NCBI GenBank assembly: GCA_024650045.1
Contig: JANKMU010000001.1
Span: 124,001-188,000, forward strand
Direction of reading: 5' to 3'
DNA length: 64,000 nucleotides
DNA from: Mycoplasmatota bacterium
Lineage (GTDB): Bacteria; Bacillota_I; Bacilli_A; Acholeplasmatales; Acholeplasmataceae
Shown: positions 19,506-30,217 of the stretch, piece by piece
How the letters are laid out: each line of letters opens with the position of its first letter
How positions within the stretch are numbered: position 1 is the stretch's first letter
Position numbers and translations under genes: made by a program
The notes under the pieces: generated by a model
The model's input: only the letters and a program-made list of their open reading frames with translations
What the model was told of the DNA's origin: nothing
The model's database searches: none

Positions 19506-21066
19506 ACTAAATTTAAATGTTAATAAAATTCATCAATGTAGAGAAGACGCAAAACAAATCTCAAACGACATACAAACCTATATTGACAAACATACAACCG
19601 TTTCTGTCGAAAGATCAGTACTAAGATTGTTAGGTATTGATGGTGTTAATGAATTCGATGTACCTCTTGTCAATGTTGTTGTTGATCATGTTGTTAAACA
19701 TGCCAATTTATCAAAAGGTATTTGCCATTATATGTCTTATGCTGTGCATGATACTGGCTATTCACCACAAGAGATTGCAGAAAAAATAGCATCTGAAGAA
19801 CTTAGTTTATCACAATATAAAGAAAACAAGAAAAGCGCATGTATAAGCGATTTAACACCGTTTATCAATAACACTTTAGTTCGAATCAATGAAATGACTA
19901 ATAAACGTAATGAGATGGTATCAGAATCAATATCAAAATCAACACCAAGTAAATATGTCATCGTTGCTACTGGTAATATATATGAAGATATTAAGCAAGC
20001 TGTTTCAGCTGCGAAAAAGGGTGCTGACATCATTGCAGTTATTCGAAGCACAGGGCAATCTCTTTTAGACTATGTTCCTTATGGTCCAACGATTGAAGGA
20101 TTTGGTGGAACCTATGCAACGCAAGAAAATTTTAAATTAATGCGTCAAGCTCTAGATGAAGTTTCGATAGAAGAAAATAGATATATCAAACTTGTCAATT
20201 ATGCATCAGGTTTATGTATGCCTGAAATCGTTGCAATGGGAGCAATCGAGAGATTGGATATGATGTTAAATGATTCTCTGTATGGCATTATTTTTAGAGA
20301 TATCAATATGAAAAGAACATTTATCGACCAATATTTTTCTAGAGTATTAAGTGCATATGCATCAATTATTATTAATACAGGTGAAGATAATTATTTAACA
20401 ACCTCTGATGCATTTGATCATGCACATACAGTTTTAGCTTCACAATTTATCAATGAGCAGTTTGCTAAAAAAGCATATATGAAAGAATCTTTAATGGGTT
20501 TAGGTCATGCTTATGAAATTGATCCTGAACTTGAAAACAGTTTTCTGTTCGAACTTGCGCAGGCAGAGATGTCAAGAGAAATATTTCCTAATGCTCCATT
20601 AAAATATATGCCACCGACAAAACATATGACTGGTGATATTTTTAAAGGTACTGTCCAAAATGCTTTATTCAATATCTCAGCAGTTACTTCTAAACAATCA
20701 ATCCATTTATTAGGTATGTTAACAGAAGCTATACACACACCATTTATTAGTGATCGTGCTTTAGCTTTAGATAATGCAGCATATATAGAAAAAGCTTTTA
20801 AAGATTTTGGTAATGAGATTACCTATAATCCAGATGGGATCATTATCAAAAGAGCAAACGATGTTTTAAATAAAGCTGTTGTTTTATTAGATGAAATAAA
20901 GCAAGATGGATTATTTAAAACACTTGAAAAGGGAAAGTTCGCAGATATTAAAAGGTTTGAAAATCAAGGTAAGGGATTAGATGGAGTTTTTCTCAAAGAT
21001 AAAGATTATCAAAACCCTTTATTTGATATGTTAATTAAATCATTAAAGGAGGAAAACGATGTCTAA
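19498..21066 (+). CDS. kamD: Beta-lysine 5,6-aminomutase alpha subunit
   Basis: RSTGQSLLDYVPYGPTIEGFGGT; precedes kamE. Confidence 0.93.
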   Translation: MSKLNLNVNKIHQCREDAKQISNDIQTYIDKHTTVSVERSVLRLLGIDGVNEFDVPLVNVVVDHVVKHANLSKGICHYMSYAVHDTGYSPQEIAEKIASEELSLSQYKENKKSACISDLTPFINNTLVRINEMTNKRNEMVSESISKSTPSKYVIVATGNIYEDIKQAVSAAKKGADIIAVIRSTGQSLLDYVPYGPTIEGFGGTYATQENFKLMRQALDEVSIEENRYIKLVNYASGLCMPEIVAMGAIERLDMMLNDSLYGIIFRDINMKRTFIDQYFSRVLSAYASIIINTGEDNYLTTSDAFDHAHTVLASQFINEQFAKKAYMKESLMGLGHAYEIDPELENSFLFELAQAEMSREIFPNAPLKYMPPTKHMTGDIFKGTVQNALFNISAVTSKQSIHLLGMLTEAIHTPFISDRALALDNAAYIEKAFKDFGNEITYNPDGIIIKRANDVLNKAVVLLDEIKQDGLFKTLEKGKFADIKRFENQGKGLDGVFLKDKDYQNPLFDMLIKSLKEENDV

Positions 21067-21826
21067 AAAATCAGATTGGATTCGTCCTTATGGTGATACA
21101 TTAAATGATGGAAAAGTACAATTAAGTTTTACATTGCCGATTCCTTTAGATGCTATAGGTGAAGAAGCTGCAAAAAGATTTGCACTACAGATGGGAATCC
21201 ATAATCCTCAAATTGTACATGGTACATCTTTAGGAGATCAATTTAGCTTTTATATTGTATATGGAACAGCAGAGCACCAAATTGATGTTAGTACACTTAG
21301 TGTCGTTCAAGTTGAAGCAACTTCGATGACCAAAGAAGAAGTTGAAGTTTATATTGAACAAAACTTTAAAGAACCTCTCGTTTTTATTGGAGCATCAACA
21401 GGTACTGATGCACATACAGTTGGTATCGATGCGATTATGAATATGAAAGGCTATAATGGAAATTATGGTTTAGAAAGATATAAAGGTATTCAAGCGATTA
21501 ATTTAGGTGGCCAAGTTGATAATGAGACTTTACTTGAAAAAGCTATAGAACATAAAGCTGATGTTATTTTGATTAGTCAAACTGTAACTCAAAAAGATGT
21601 TCATATTCAAAATTTAACTCATTTTATTGAACTTTTAGAAGCAGAAAATGTTAGAGATCAATTTATTGTTATTATTGGAGGACCTAGAATTCATCACGGT
21701 TTGGCTAAAGAACTTGGATACGATGCAGGATTTGGATCTAAAAAATATGCATATGATGTTGCAAGTTTTGCTGTTCAAGCTTTGAAACAAAAGAAAAAGA
21801 AAACAAAAGAAATAGAGTTGGAGTAA
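21059..21826 (+). CDS. kamE: Beta-lysine 5,6-aminomutase beta subunit (B12-binding)
   Basis: B12 motif DAHTVG; WIRPYGDTLNDGKVQLSFTLP. Confidence 0.93.
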   Translation: MSKKSDWIRPYGDTLNDGKVQLSFTLPIPLDAIGEEAAKRFALQMGIHNPQIVHGTSLGDQFSFYIVYGTAEHQIDVSTLSVVQVEATSMTKEEVEVYIEQNFKEPLVFIGASTGTDAHTVGIDAIMNMKGYNGNYGLERYKGIQAINLGGQVDNETLLEKAIEHKADVILISQTVTQKDVHIQNLTHFIELLEAENVRDQFIVIIGGPRIHHGLAKELGYDAGFGSKKYAYDVASFAVQALKQKKKKTKEIELE

Positions 21827-21886
21827 CCGATTGTGTTTATGGTAAAATAAAAGTAGTTAAATATTTATTATAAATAGGGAGATTCT

Positions 21887-22393
21887 ATGAAAATATACAC
21901 AAAAAGAGGAGATATGGGTCAAACTGACCTTCTGTCCAAAAGGGTGAGCAAGTCCGATTTACATATATCAGTCAATGGTGTTTTTGATGAAGTCATGGCA
22001 TTTCTATTGATGTCAAAACATCATATTTTAATGGATGAGGTTCACCATGATCTTGATCAAATACATGATCATATATTTTCAATTTGTCATGAAATAGCAT
22101 TGAATGACGAAAATAAATATATTACCAAAGAAGAACAGGTTAAATGGCTTGAATCGAGACTTGATTATTACGATAGTTATTTGAAACCATTAACTAAATT
22201 TATAAAACTTGATCAAACGAAAGCTGCATCATGGCTAAATGTTGTCAGAGTAACAGTCAGAAGAGCTGAAAGAGAACTTATATTATTGAATGAACAACAA
22301 ACTTTAAATACACAAACTTTATCCTACATTAATCGATTATCTGATTTTTTATTTACAATTGCTAGATATTTCGATGAAGTTCATAAAGTTTAA
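21887..22393 (+). CDS. Cob(I)alamin adenosyltransferase, PduO-type
   Basis: KIYTKRGDMGQTDLL, RVTVRRAERELI, YINRLSDFLF. Confidence 0.88.
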   Translation: MKIYTKRGDMGQTDLLSKRVSKSDLHISVNGVFDEVMAFLLMSKHHILMDEVHHDLDQIHDHIFSICHEIALNDENKYITKEEQVKWLESRLDYYDSYLKPLTKFIKLDQTKAASWLNVVRVTVRRAERELILLNEQQTLNTQTLSYINRLSDFLFTIARYFDEVHKV

Positions 22394-22405
22394 GGAGGAT
22401 TAATC

Positions 22406-23458
22406 ATGGAAAAAATTAAAGTTATTATTTGGGGATTTGGAGCAATGGGTAAAGGTATGGCAAAAATGCTTTTACTTAAAAAAGGTGTAGAGATTACTGG
22501 TGTTTGTGACTTGAATCCAGAATATATAGGTAAGAATTTTTTAGATATCGTTTCTATGAATGTCGATCATCCTGCGATTCATATTCAATCTGATATAGAT
22601 CTTTTACTTGATCAAACTAAAGCTGATGTGGTTTTACTTTGTACAGATAGTTTTGTTAAAGGAGCATTTGATAAAATTAAAAAAATTGTTTCACACAAAA
22701 TGAATTGCATTAGTACAGCAGAAGAAATGGCTTATCCATATGCAAATGAACCAGTTTTAGCTAAACAAATTGATCATTTGGCAAAAGCATTTGGTGTTAC
22801 AGTTTTAGGAACAGGTATCAATCCAGGATTTATTATGGACTTACTTGTTGTTGCATTAACTGGAACAATGGTTGATGTTGAACATATAGAAGCTAAAAGA
22901 GTAAACTCTCTAAGTCCTTTTGGACCTACGGTTATGCATGAACAAGGTGTTGGCATCACATTAAACGAATACCACAAGCGTATTATGGATAACGAATTAG
23001 CAGGACATGTTGGATTTAAGGAAAGTATTCATATGATTTCAGATGCTTTAGGAGTTAAACTGGATGATTTTCAACAGCAAATGAAACCAATTATTACTAA
23101 TGTTGATCGTAAGAGTACTTATGGAGAAGCAAAAGAGGGTTCATTAGCTGGTATTAACATGACAGGACAAGGTTTAGTTAATGGTAGTGTGTTTATTGAT
23201 ATGATTCATCCGCAACAAATTGAACCTGAAATGGAAGGTACTCAAACGGGAGATTATATTAATCTAAAAGGTATACCAAATATCAATATGGCAATTACAC
23301 CAGAAATAGATGGTGGTATTGGGACAATAGCAATGTGTGTTAATATGATTCCACATGTTATTAATGCTAGAACAGGTTTAAAAACAATGATAGATTTACC
23401 TGTGCCTCGTGCAATTTTAGGGGACATGAGGGATTTAATTGAACAAGATGATGAATAG
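22406..23458 (+). CDS. ord: 2,4-diaminopentanoate dehydrogenase
   Basis: Rossmann start VIIWGFGAMGKGMA; GINPGFIMDLL; ort/ora context. Confidence 0.88.
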   Translation: MEKIKVIIWGFGAMGKGMAKMLLLKKGVEITGVCDLNPEYIGKNFLDIVSMNVDHPAIHIQSDIDLLLDQTKADVVLLCTDSFVKGAFDKIKKIVSHKMNCISTAEEMAYPYANEPVLAKQIDHLAKAFGVTVLGTGINPGFIMDLLVVALTGTMVDVEHIEAKRVNSLSPFGPTVMHEQGVGITLNEYHKRIMDNELAGHVGFKESIHMISDALGVKLDDFQQQMKPIITNVDRKSTYGEAKEGSLAGINMTGQGLVNGSVFIDMIHPQQIEPEMEGTQTGDYINLKGIPNINMAITPEIDGGIGTIAMCVNMIPHVINARTGLKTMIDLPVPRAILGDMRDLIEQDDE

Positions 23459-23486
23459 GAAATCTTTTTTAGATTTCCTTTTTTTA
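23458..23486 (+). terminator. Intrinsic terminator after ord
   Basis: GGAAATCT-tttt-AGATTTCC followed by TTTTTTT. Confidence 0.85.
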
Positions 23487-23542
23487 TCTTTTTTTAAAAG
23501 ATACCCTATACATCAAGATAGAAAAATGATATCATATAAGTA

Positions 23543-23556
23543 AGTAAGCGCTTTCA
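23543..23556 (+). promoter_or_regulatory. cre-like site AGTAAGCGCTTTCA upstream of ortA
   Basis: One mismatch (position 1) to TGNAANCGNWNNCA. Confidence 0.6.
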
Positions 23557-23595
23557 GAAAATGGTTCTTTTTTTCTGCGTAAAAGGAGAGATATT

Positions 23596-23889
23596 GTGAT
23601 AGATAAAATGACATATGTACAAATCTATAAGTCGATTTTGTCGGAAGATAAAAGATCTTCAAATTTACCACATGATACCAAACGTGTTCCTTTAGAAATG
23701 AGAGTTAAAGGAAAGTTATTGGAACCAGCAGAAATTGGTGATGTTGTAAAAATTAAAACAATTACAGGTCGTGTTGAGACTGGCATATTAATTGTTGCTG
23801 AACCTCACTTTTCTCATAGTTTTGGACACCATGTTCAAGTCTTAAATGATGTTCGAGATATTATTTTGAAAGAAACGGAGGATCTATGA
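23596..23889 (+). CDS. ortA: 2-amino-4-oxopentanoate thiolase alpha subunit
   Basis: 97 aa protein immediately before ortB; GDVVKIKTITGRVETG. Confidence 0.88.
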   Translation: MIDKMTYVQIYKSILSEDKRSSNLPHDTKRVPLEMRVKGKLLEPAEIGDVVKIKTITGRVETGILIVAEPHFSHSFGHHVQVLNDVRDIILKETEDL

Positions 23890-25295
23890 TGGACCGTTCT
23901 TTTGATGCTGTAATGAATAGAAAACCAATCATTATGAAAAAAGCACTTCAGTTGGATTATGATCAATATGAAATTGAAGGTATTGGATTTGATTACGAAA
24001 AGATGATGTCAGATTCTGGATATACACTTGATGATGTTCAAAAGATTCAATTAGAAAACAGTGTAGGTAATACACCTTTAATTGAATTAAAGAGATTGAG
24101 TGCTTATGCTAGAAAATTTGCGAAAAAAGGATATGGAGCACGAATATTTGTTAAAGATGAAGCTACTAATTTAAGTGGATCTTTTAAAGCTAGACGTGCG
24201 GCAATGAGTATTCATCAAGCTAAAAAATTAGGATATAAAGGTGTGATTGCTGCTACAAGTGGTAATTATGGAGCTGCAGTTGCTGCACTGGCAGCAAGAG
24301 CAGGATTAAAATGTATTATTGTTCAAGAGTGTTTTGATTCAGAAGGTATTGGTCAACCTGAAATTATTGAAAAAGCAAGAGCCTGTGAAGCTTATGGTGC
24401 TGAAGTTGTTCAATTATCAGTTGGACCAGAACTATTTTATGAATTCTTATTATTACTTGAAGATACCGGATATTTTAATGCTTCTTTATATTCTCCTTAT
24501 GGCATTATGGGAATTGAAACATTAGGACAAGAAATAGCTTATGAGTCTATGAAAAGATTTAATAAATATCCTGAGGTGGTCATTTGCACAAATGCTGGTG
24601 GTGGTAATTTAACAGGGACTGCTCGCGGTTTGCAAAAGTCAGGCGCACTTAATACAAAGATTGTTGCTGCAAGTGTTGATCTAACAGGTCTTCATATGGC
24701 AAGTGACAAAGATTTTAATAAAAAATCATTTACCACTGGACATACTGGTTTTGGTATCCCATTTTCAACTTTCCCTGATCGTAGTGATGTACCACGCAGT
24801 GCGGCAAGACCACTTAGATATATGGATCAATACGTTTTAGTCAATCAAGGAAGTGTATTCTTTATAACTGAAGCGTTATCTATTCTTGAAGGTATGGAAA
24901 GAGGACCTGCAGGTAATATTAGTTTAGCTGCAGCATTTAGCATTGCACAAACATTACCCAAAGATCAAATCATTGTTGTACAAGAAACTGAATATACAGG
25001 AGCAGGCAAACACATGAATGCTCAAGTATCTTTTGCCTATGATCGCGGTGTAGAGGTTAAGATGGGAAATCCATTGGAGGAACAACCTGGTAAAAACCTT
25101 ATATTTCCAATAAGTGGAGCACTACTAAAGCATAAGGAAATACCATTGAAAAATTTATGGATATCTTATCTAAAACACTATAAAGATGAAGTGTTACTAG
25201 ATGATAAGGATTTGAAATATTTATCTGAAGAACTTCATACAACAAAAGAAAATATAAAATCAATAATGGAGGAAATAAATGAAACCAAGAAATGA
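23886..25295 (+). CDS. ortB: 2-amino-4-oxopentanoate thiolase beta subunit (PLP)
   Basis: Fold-type II PLP motif GSFKARRA; TSGNYGAAVAALAA; context. Confidence 0.92.
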   Translation: MMDRSFDAVMNRKPIIMKKALQLDYDQYEIEGIGFDYEKMMSDSGYTLDDVQKIQLENSVGNTPLIELKRLSAYARKFAKKGYGARIFVKDEATNLSGSFKARRAAMSIHQAKKLGYKGVIAATSGNYGAAVAALAARAGLKCIIVQECFDSEGIGQPEIIEKARACEAYGAEVVQLSVGPELFYEFLLLLEDTGYFNASLYSPYGIMGIETLGQEIAYESMKRFNKYPEVVICTNAGGGNLTGTARGLQKSGALNTKIVAASVDLTGLHMASDKDFNKKSFTTGHTGFGIPFSTFPDRSDVPRSAARPLRYMDQYVLVNQGSVFFITEALSILEGMERGPAGNISLAAAFSIAQTLPKDQIIVVQETEYTGAGKHMNAQVSFAYDRGVEVKMGNPLEEQPGKNLIFPISGALLKHKEIPLKNLWISYLKHYKDEVLLDDKDLKYLSEELHTTKENIKSIMEEINETKK

Positions 25296-25635
25296 CGATT
25301 TTAAAGATAGAAGAAAGCATTTAGAAAATTTGAATGATCATGAGTTAAGAGCATACTTCTATAAACTAACGAATCAAATGATAGATCCGCTTTTAGAACT
25401 GGCTTATGAATATACATCACCTGCAATAGAACGCAGTGTTTTAATGCGGATGGGTTTTTCTAGTCTTGAAGCAAAAAACATTACTGATAAGTTAATGGAG
25501 TATCAACTTTTAGAACATGGTGCTGGACACATTGTCTATCTTTATTCTATAAAAAACAAGACCTCAATTAGAGATGCAGGTTTTGCATTATTAGATGGGA
25601 AAAACGTTGAAAAAATGATGGAGGTATTTAAATGA
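25279..25635 (+). CDS. oraS: D-ornithine 4,5-aminomutase S subunit
   Basis: Small subunit upstream of oraE; SPAIERSVLMRMGFSSLEA. Confidence 0.9.
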   Translation: MKPRNDDFKDRRKHLENLNDHELRAYFYKLTNQMIDPLLELAYEYTSPAIERSVLMRMGFSSLEAKNITDKLMEYQLLEHGAGHIVYLYSIKNKTSIRDAGFALLDGKNVEKMMEVFK

Positions 25636-27830
25636 AACCAAATGAAAAATTAGATATCCGAAATCTATTAGATAATTTAGAAAACTATCGTCCGAGACGT
25701 CATGGATGGACGTGGAGAACTAAAGGTCCAATTGAAGTTGGTCAATTTAAGTATTTTCAAGCTAGTCCATCATTAAAAAACTTTATCCCACTTCCTAGTG
25801 CTGGACATTTAAATAATATTGATCCACAGCCTGACTCAACGATTACAACAGAAATAGCATCAGGTCGTTTTGAAGATGATATAAGAAGAATGCGTATGGC
25901 TGCTTATCACGGTGCTGATCATATTATGGTTATTCGGACAGCTGGACAATCACATATGGATGGCTTGTTGGAAGGTACACCTCAAGGTGTTGGTGGTGTT
26001 CCTATTACACGTAAGCAAGTCAGAGCGCAAAGAAAAGCATTAGATATTATTGAAGATGAAGTTGGTAGACCAATTAATTATCATTCATATGTATCCGGTG
26101 TTGCAGGACCTGAGATTGCAGTTATGTTCACTGAAGAAGGTGTCAACGGTGCGCATCAAGATCCTCAATATAATGTTTTATATAGAAACATCAATATGAT
26201 TAGAAGTTTTGTTGATGCTGCAGAAAGTAAAAAAGTTATGGCATATAGTGGCATGGCACAAATTGATGGGGCACATAATGCAAACGCAACAGCTAGAGAT
26301 GCTTGGAAAGTGATGCCAGAACTTTTGGTACAACATGGTATTAACAGTATTATGAGTGAAAGAATTGGGATTAAACCTGATTTAATTTGCTTATCAACGG
26401 TACCACCAGCTGCACCTCCAAGTCCAGATTTGAAATTGAATTTACCTTATGCACTAGCACTTCGTGAGTTTTTCCCACAATATAAAATGCGTGCGCAAAT
26501 GAATACAAAATATATGGATTCGTCAACTAGAGAAGCAACCGTTACTCATGTTTTGAATTTACTTATTTCAAGACTAACATCAGCGGATATCCAATCAACA
26601 ATAACACCTGATGAAGGAAGAAATGTTCCTTGGCATGTTTATAACATTGAAGCATTAGATACTGCGAAACAAGCAATGGTCGGTATGGATGATTTAATGG
26701 GGATGCTTGAATTTAAAAAGGATGGGTATTTAGTTGAAACGAAAAGAGAGATTCAAGAACGAGCTATTTTAATGATGGAAGAAATCATTGAATTAGGTGG
26801 CTATTTTAAAGCTGTAGAAGCGGGTATGTTTGTTGATAGTGGTAGTTATCCAGAACGTAATGGTGATGGAATTGTTAGAGGTGTTGATAAAGGTATTGGG
26901 GCTGGAACAATTATTAAAAGAGCTAAAGATTATATGGCTCCTGTTACTGCACATTACGGATATAACAATATCGAGCAATATAATCCTGACTATATAAATG
27001 ATCCTGCTAAGCTAATTGGAGGATGCACATTAGAAAATTCAGATTTAATTCAATATGTTGACGAACTAGACCCAGAAGATAATGTTAATGTTCGTTTAGA
27101 TGAAAATGAACAGTATCGTAGCCAACCGATGTTAAAACCAGAAGTTCAATGGTTAGGTGATGGGGTGATTACAGTTGATTTATTTTTCCCTACAGATGAA
27201 CTAACTGCGGAAGCTGCTGCACTAGAAGTAGGAAAAAAACTTAATCTTACTCAAGTTGAAGTTATACATAAAGAAGTATTGCATCCTAGTGAAGGAACTA
27301 GAATTCAATTAAAAGGTACAGTTGGTTTTGATATTGATATGACTAAACTTGTTTTACCGAAGAAGGAAGAATTATTGCCAGAAGAAGATATTATGGCATA
27401 TGTTAAACAACATGAATTAAAAGTTGTTGCTGGCACTGGTGGTAGTGATGAACACAGTGTAGGTATGCGTGAAATATTAGATATTAAACATGGTGGTGTT
27501 GAAAAGTTTGGTATATCTTATAACTACCTAGGGACAAGTGTTCCAATTGAAAAATTCATTGATGCAGCTATTGAGACAAATTCACAATGTGTGATGATTT
27601 CATTAATTATTTCACATGATGATATTCATTATAAGAATATGCAAAAACTTCATGATTATGCCGTTGAAAAAGGTGTAAGAGATAAATTGATATTACTTGC
27701 TGGTGGGACACAAGTTACTCCTGAACTTGCTAAAAAATATGGTATGGACCAAGGATTTAGTCGTGGAACAAAAGGCAAGGATGTCGCAAGTTTCATTGTT
27801 AAAAGACATCAAGAAATACATGGTCATTGA
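25632..27830 (+). CDS. oraE: D-ornithine 4,5-aminomutase E subunit (B12/PLP)
   Basis: B12 motif DEHSVG; RTAGQSHMDGLLEGTPQGVGG. Confidence 0.95.
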   Translation: MKPNEKLDIRNLLDNLENYRPRRHGWTWRTKGPIEVGQFKYFQASPSLKNFIPLPSAGHLNNIDPQPDSTITTEIASGRFEDDIRRMRMAAYHGADHIMVIRTAGQSHMDGLLEGTPQGVGGVPITRKQVRAQRKALDIIEDEVGRPINYHSYVSGVAGPEIAVMFTEEGVNGAHQDPQYNVLYRNINMIRSFVDAAESKKVMAYSGMAQIDGAHNANATARDAWKVMPELLVQHGINSIMSERIGIKPDLICLSTVPPAAPPSPDLKLNLPYALALREFFPQYKMRAQMNTKYMDSSTREATVTHVLNLLISRLTSADIQSTITPDEGRNVPWHVYNIEALDTAKQAMVGMDDLMGMLEFKKDGYLVETKREIQERAILMMEEIIELGGYFKAVEAGMFVDSGSYPERNGDGIVRGVDKGIGAGTIIKRAKDYMAPVTAHYGYNNIEQYNPDYINDPAKLIGGCTLENSDLIQYVDELDPEDNVNVRLDENEQYRSQPMLKPEVQWLGDGVITVDLFFPTDELTAEAAALEVGKKLNLTQVEVIHKEVLHPSEGTRIQLKGTVGFDIDMTKLVLPKKEELLPEEDIMAYVKQHELKVVAGTGGSDEHSVGMREILDIKHGGVEKFGISYNYLGTSVPIEKFIDAAIETNSQCVMISLIISHDDIHYKNMQKLHDYAVEKGVRDKLILLAGGTQVTPELAKKYGMDQGFSRGTKGKDVASFIVKRHQEIHGH

Positions 27831-29178
27831 TTGTTTAGTAGCTGAAATAGGAAGCACAACAACAGTTGTTAATGCTTTTAATCTCCATCATGGTCCAGTG
27901 GAGTTTATTGCAAGAGGTATGTATCAGACAACAGTCGAGACTGATGTTACTATAGGATTAAACCGTGCGATTGATGACTTGAAAAAAAATCTTGGTGTTA
28001 ATCAATTAGAGTATAATGAAATGTTTGCATCATCTAGCGCAGCTGGTGGTTTAAAGATAACAGTTCATGGACTCGTATATGAGATGACTGCAAAAGCTGC
28101 AAAAGAAGCTGCACTTAATGCTGGAGCTAATATTCATTTAATAACAGCAAACAGAATTGAAAAAGAACATGTTGATAAAATCAAGGAAGTAAATCCTAAC
28201 ATTATTATTATCGCTGGTGGTACTGATTTTGGTGAAAAAGATGTTGCATATCAAAATCTACTTGATGTCATTGAGCTAAATATTCCAATTATTTATACAG
28301 GTAATATTTCGAATCATGAACGCATAAAGCAATTGAACAAAGACCATGTTCGAATTGTTGAAAACGTTTATCCAAGGGTAGATGACTTTAACATAATACC
28401 GCTTAGAAAAGCGATATACGAGACATTCGAACAAAACATAATTCATGCAAAAGGTATGGAACATATTTTTGATATGGTCGATAAAGTGATCATACCAACT
28501 CCTGGCGCTGTTATGGATGCAACACTTATGTTGAATGAGATGTTTGATGGTGTGATGACGATTGATGTTGGTGGAGCAACTACAGATGTACATTCTGTTT
28601 GTGAACCAAAACCTGAGTTTTCGAAGTATAACGATGGTGAACCTAGATTTAAAAGAACTGTTGAAGGTGACTTAGGTGTCTTCGTAAATCGAATGGAAGT
28701 CATAAAGACTTTTAAACAAGGAGAAATGGAAAGACTCACAGGGATGAGTTATGATCATATTTTAGATACCTTAAAAAAAGAACCATTTATTCCTCAAACT
28801 GAGTTTGGCATACAGGTTATCGATTTATTAACGAAGCAGTGTGTCAATCAAGCATTAGACCGTCATATTGGTGATTTAAGAAGAGTTTATACAACCAACG
28901 GGTTCAAAGTTATACCTGATGGCAAAGACACTACACAGGTTAAATATATATTTTTAACAGGTGGTGCTTTGTTAAATGCAAGTCACCCAAAACAAATTGT
29001 AAGTGATTATCTTGCAAGACAACAAACTAAGCTAGCACCAGATACAAATTCTGAGATATATTTGGATCATGATTATATATTTGCATCTTTAGGTGTTTTA
29101 TCACATAAGTACCCAGAGCAAACAAAAGAATTGTTGAGAAACACAATACGTTTTAGAGGTGAAAAAAATGCTACCTAA
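27820..29178 (+). CDS. MutL/GlmL-family ATPase-fold protein of ornithine cluster, putative aminomutase reactivase
   Basis: LVAEIGSTTTVVNAF, GGTDFGEKD, MTIDVGGATTDVHS; overlaps oraE. Confidence 0.85.
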   Translation: MVIDCLVAEIGSTTTVVNAFNLHHGPVEFIARGMYQTTVETDVTIGLNRAIDDLKKNLGVNQLEYNEMFASSSAAGGLKITVHGLVYEMTAKAAKEAALNAGANIHLITANRIEKEHVDKIKEVNPNIIIIAGGTDFGEKDVAYQNLLDVIELNIPIIYTGNISNHERIKQLNKDHVRIVENVYPRVDDFNIIPLRKAIYETFEQNIIHAKGMEHIFDMVDKVIIPTPGAVMDATLMLNEMFDGVMTIDVGGATTDVHSVCEPKPEFSKYNDGEPRFKRTVEGDLGVFVNRMEVIKTFKQGEMERLTGMSYDHILDTLKKEPFIPQTEFGIQVIDLLTKQCVNQALDRHIGDLRRVYTTNGFKVIPDGKDTTQVKYIFLTGGALLNASHPKQIVSDYLARQQTKLAPDTNSEIYLDHDYIFASLGVLSHKYPEQTKELLRNTIRFRGEKNAT

Positions 29179-30217
29179 GATTCATGTAGATCTAAAAAAA
29201 TATGCACATAATGTCAACTACCTAACTAAAGAACTTCATGAACGTAGTATTTCTGTAATGGCAGTTTCAAAAGTGTATCACGGAGACCAAAATATCATCA
29301 ATGTTTTGAATGAATCTGATGTTGATTATATTGCTGATTCAAGAATTCAGAATTTACAAAACATGACGACATCAAAACCAAGAGTTCTACTGAGAATACC
29401 TAAGTTGTCTGAAACAGATGATGTTGTTTTACATGCAAATATATCTTTAAATTCTGAGATCGGTACAATACGAAAATTAAATCAATCTGCTAAAAATATG
29501 AAATGTATTCATGGTATTGTCTTAATGTTTGATATTGGCGATTTACGTGAAGGTATATATTATAAAGAAGACTATTTAAGCATCGTTGAAGAGATTTATC
29601 AACTTGAGCATGTAAGACTTGAAGGGATTGGTACAAACCTGACTTGTTATGGTGGGGTTATCCCAGAAGAACAAACTTATGATAAACTATACAGTATAAA
29701 AAATAATATTGAAAACCACTTAAATATTAAATTGAGTTTGATTAGTGGTGGTAATTCTTCTTCATTATTTTTAGCATTAAATCAAAAACTCCCCAAATTT
29801 ATAAATAATTTAAGAATTGGCGAAGCACTGGTTTTAGGAAGAGAAACTGCTTATGGAAAAGCATTATATTATTTGTTTGATGATGTTTTTACATTAGAAG
29901 CGGAAATTATTGAGATCAAAGATAAACCATCGATGCCTGAAGGAATTTTGGGTATGGATGCATTTGGTAAAACTGTTAAGTTTGAAGATAGAGGTATCAC
30001 GACACGTGCAATTTTATCAATTGGTAAACAAGATGTTGATGCAAATGATTTAATACCACCTCAAGGCGTTATTATTTTAGGGTGTAGTAGTGATCATTTG
30101 ATTGTACAGATATCTAAATTGGAATATCAATTAGGTGACACCATTACATTCAAAATGACTTATGGGGGCATTTTGTCATTGATGACATCACCTTATGTGG
30201 AGAAAAGTTATGAGTAA
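29168..30217 (+). CDS. orr: Ornithine racemase (alanine racemase N-terminal fold)
   Basis: VMAVSKVYHGD PLP lysine region; GIGTNLTCYGGV; follows ora genes. Confidence 0.82.
   Translation: MLPKIHVDLKKYAHNVNYLTKELHERSISVMAVSKVYHGDQNIINVLNESDVDYIADSRIQNLQNMTTSKPRVLLRIPKLSETDDVVLHANISLNSEIGTIRKLNQSAKNMKCIHGIVLMFDIGDLREGIYYKEDYLSIVEEIYQLEHVRLEGIGTNLTCYGGVIPEEQTYDKLYSIKNNIENHLNIKLSLISGGNSSSLFLALNQKLPKFINNLRIGEALVLGRETAYGKALYYLFDDVFTLEAEIIEIKDKPSMPEGILGMDAFGKTVKFEDRGITTRAILSIGKQDVDANDLIPPQGVIILGCSSDHLIVQISKLEYQLGDTITFKMTYGGILSLMTSPYVEKSYE

Noticed and set aside
27697-27819. N-terminal extension of the MutL-like ORF
   Set aside because: Overlaps oraE; ATG at 27820 starts the MVIDCLVAEIGST domain
28276-28739. 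Two overlapping minus-strand ORFs
   Set aside because: Antisense to the MutL/GlmL-like gene
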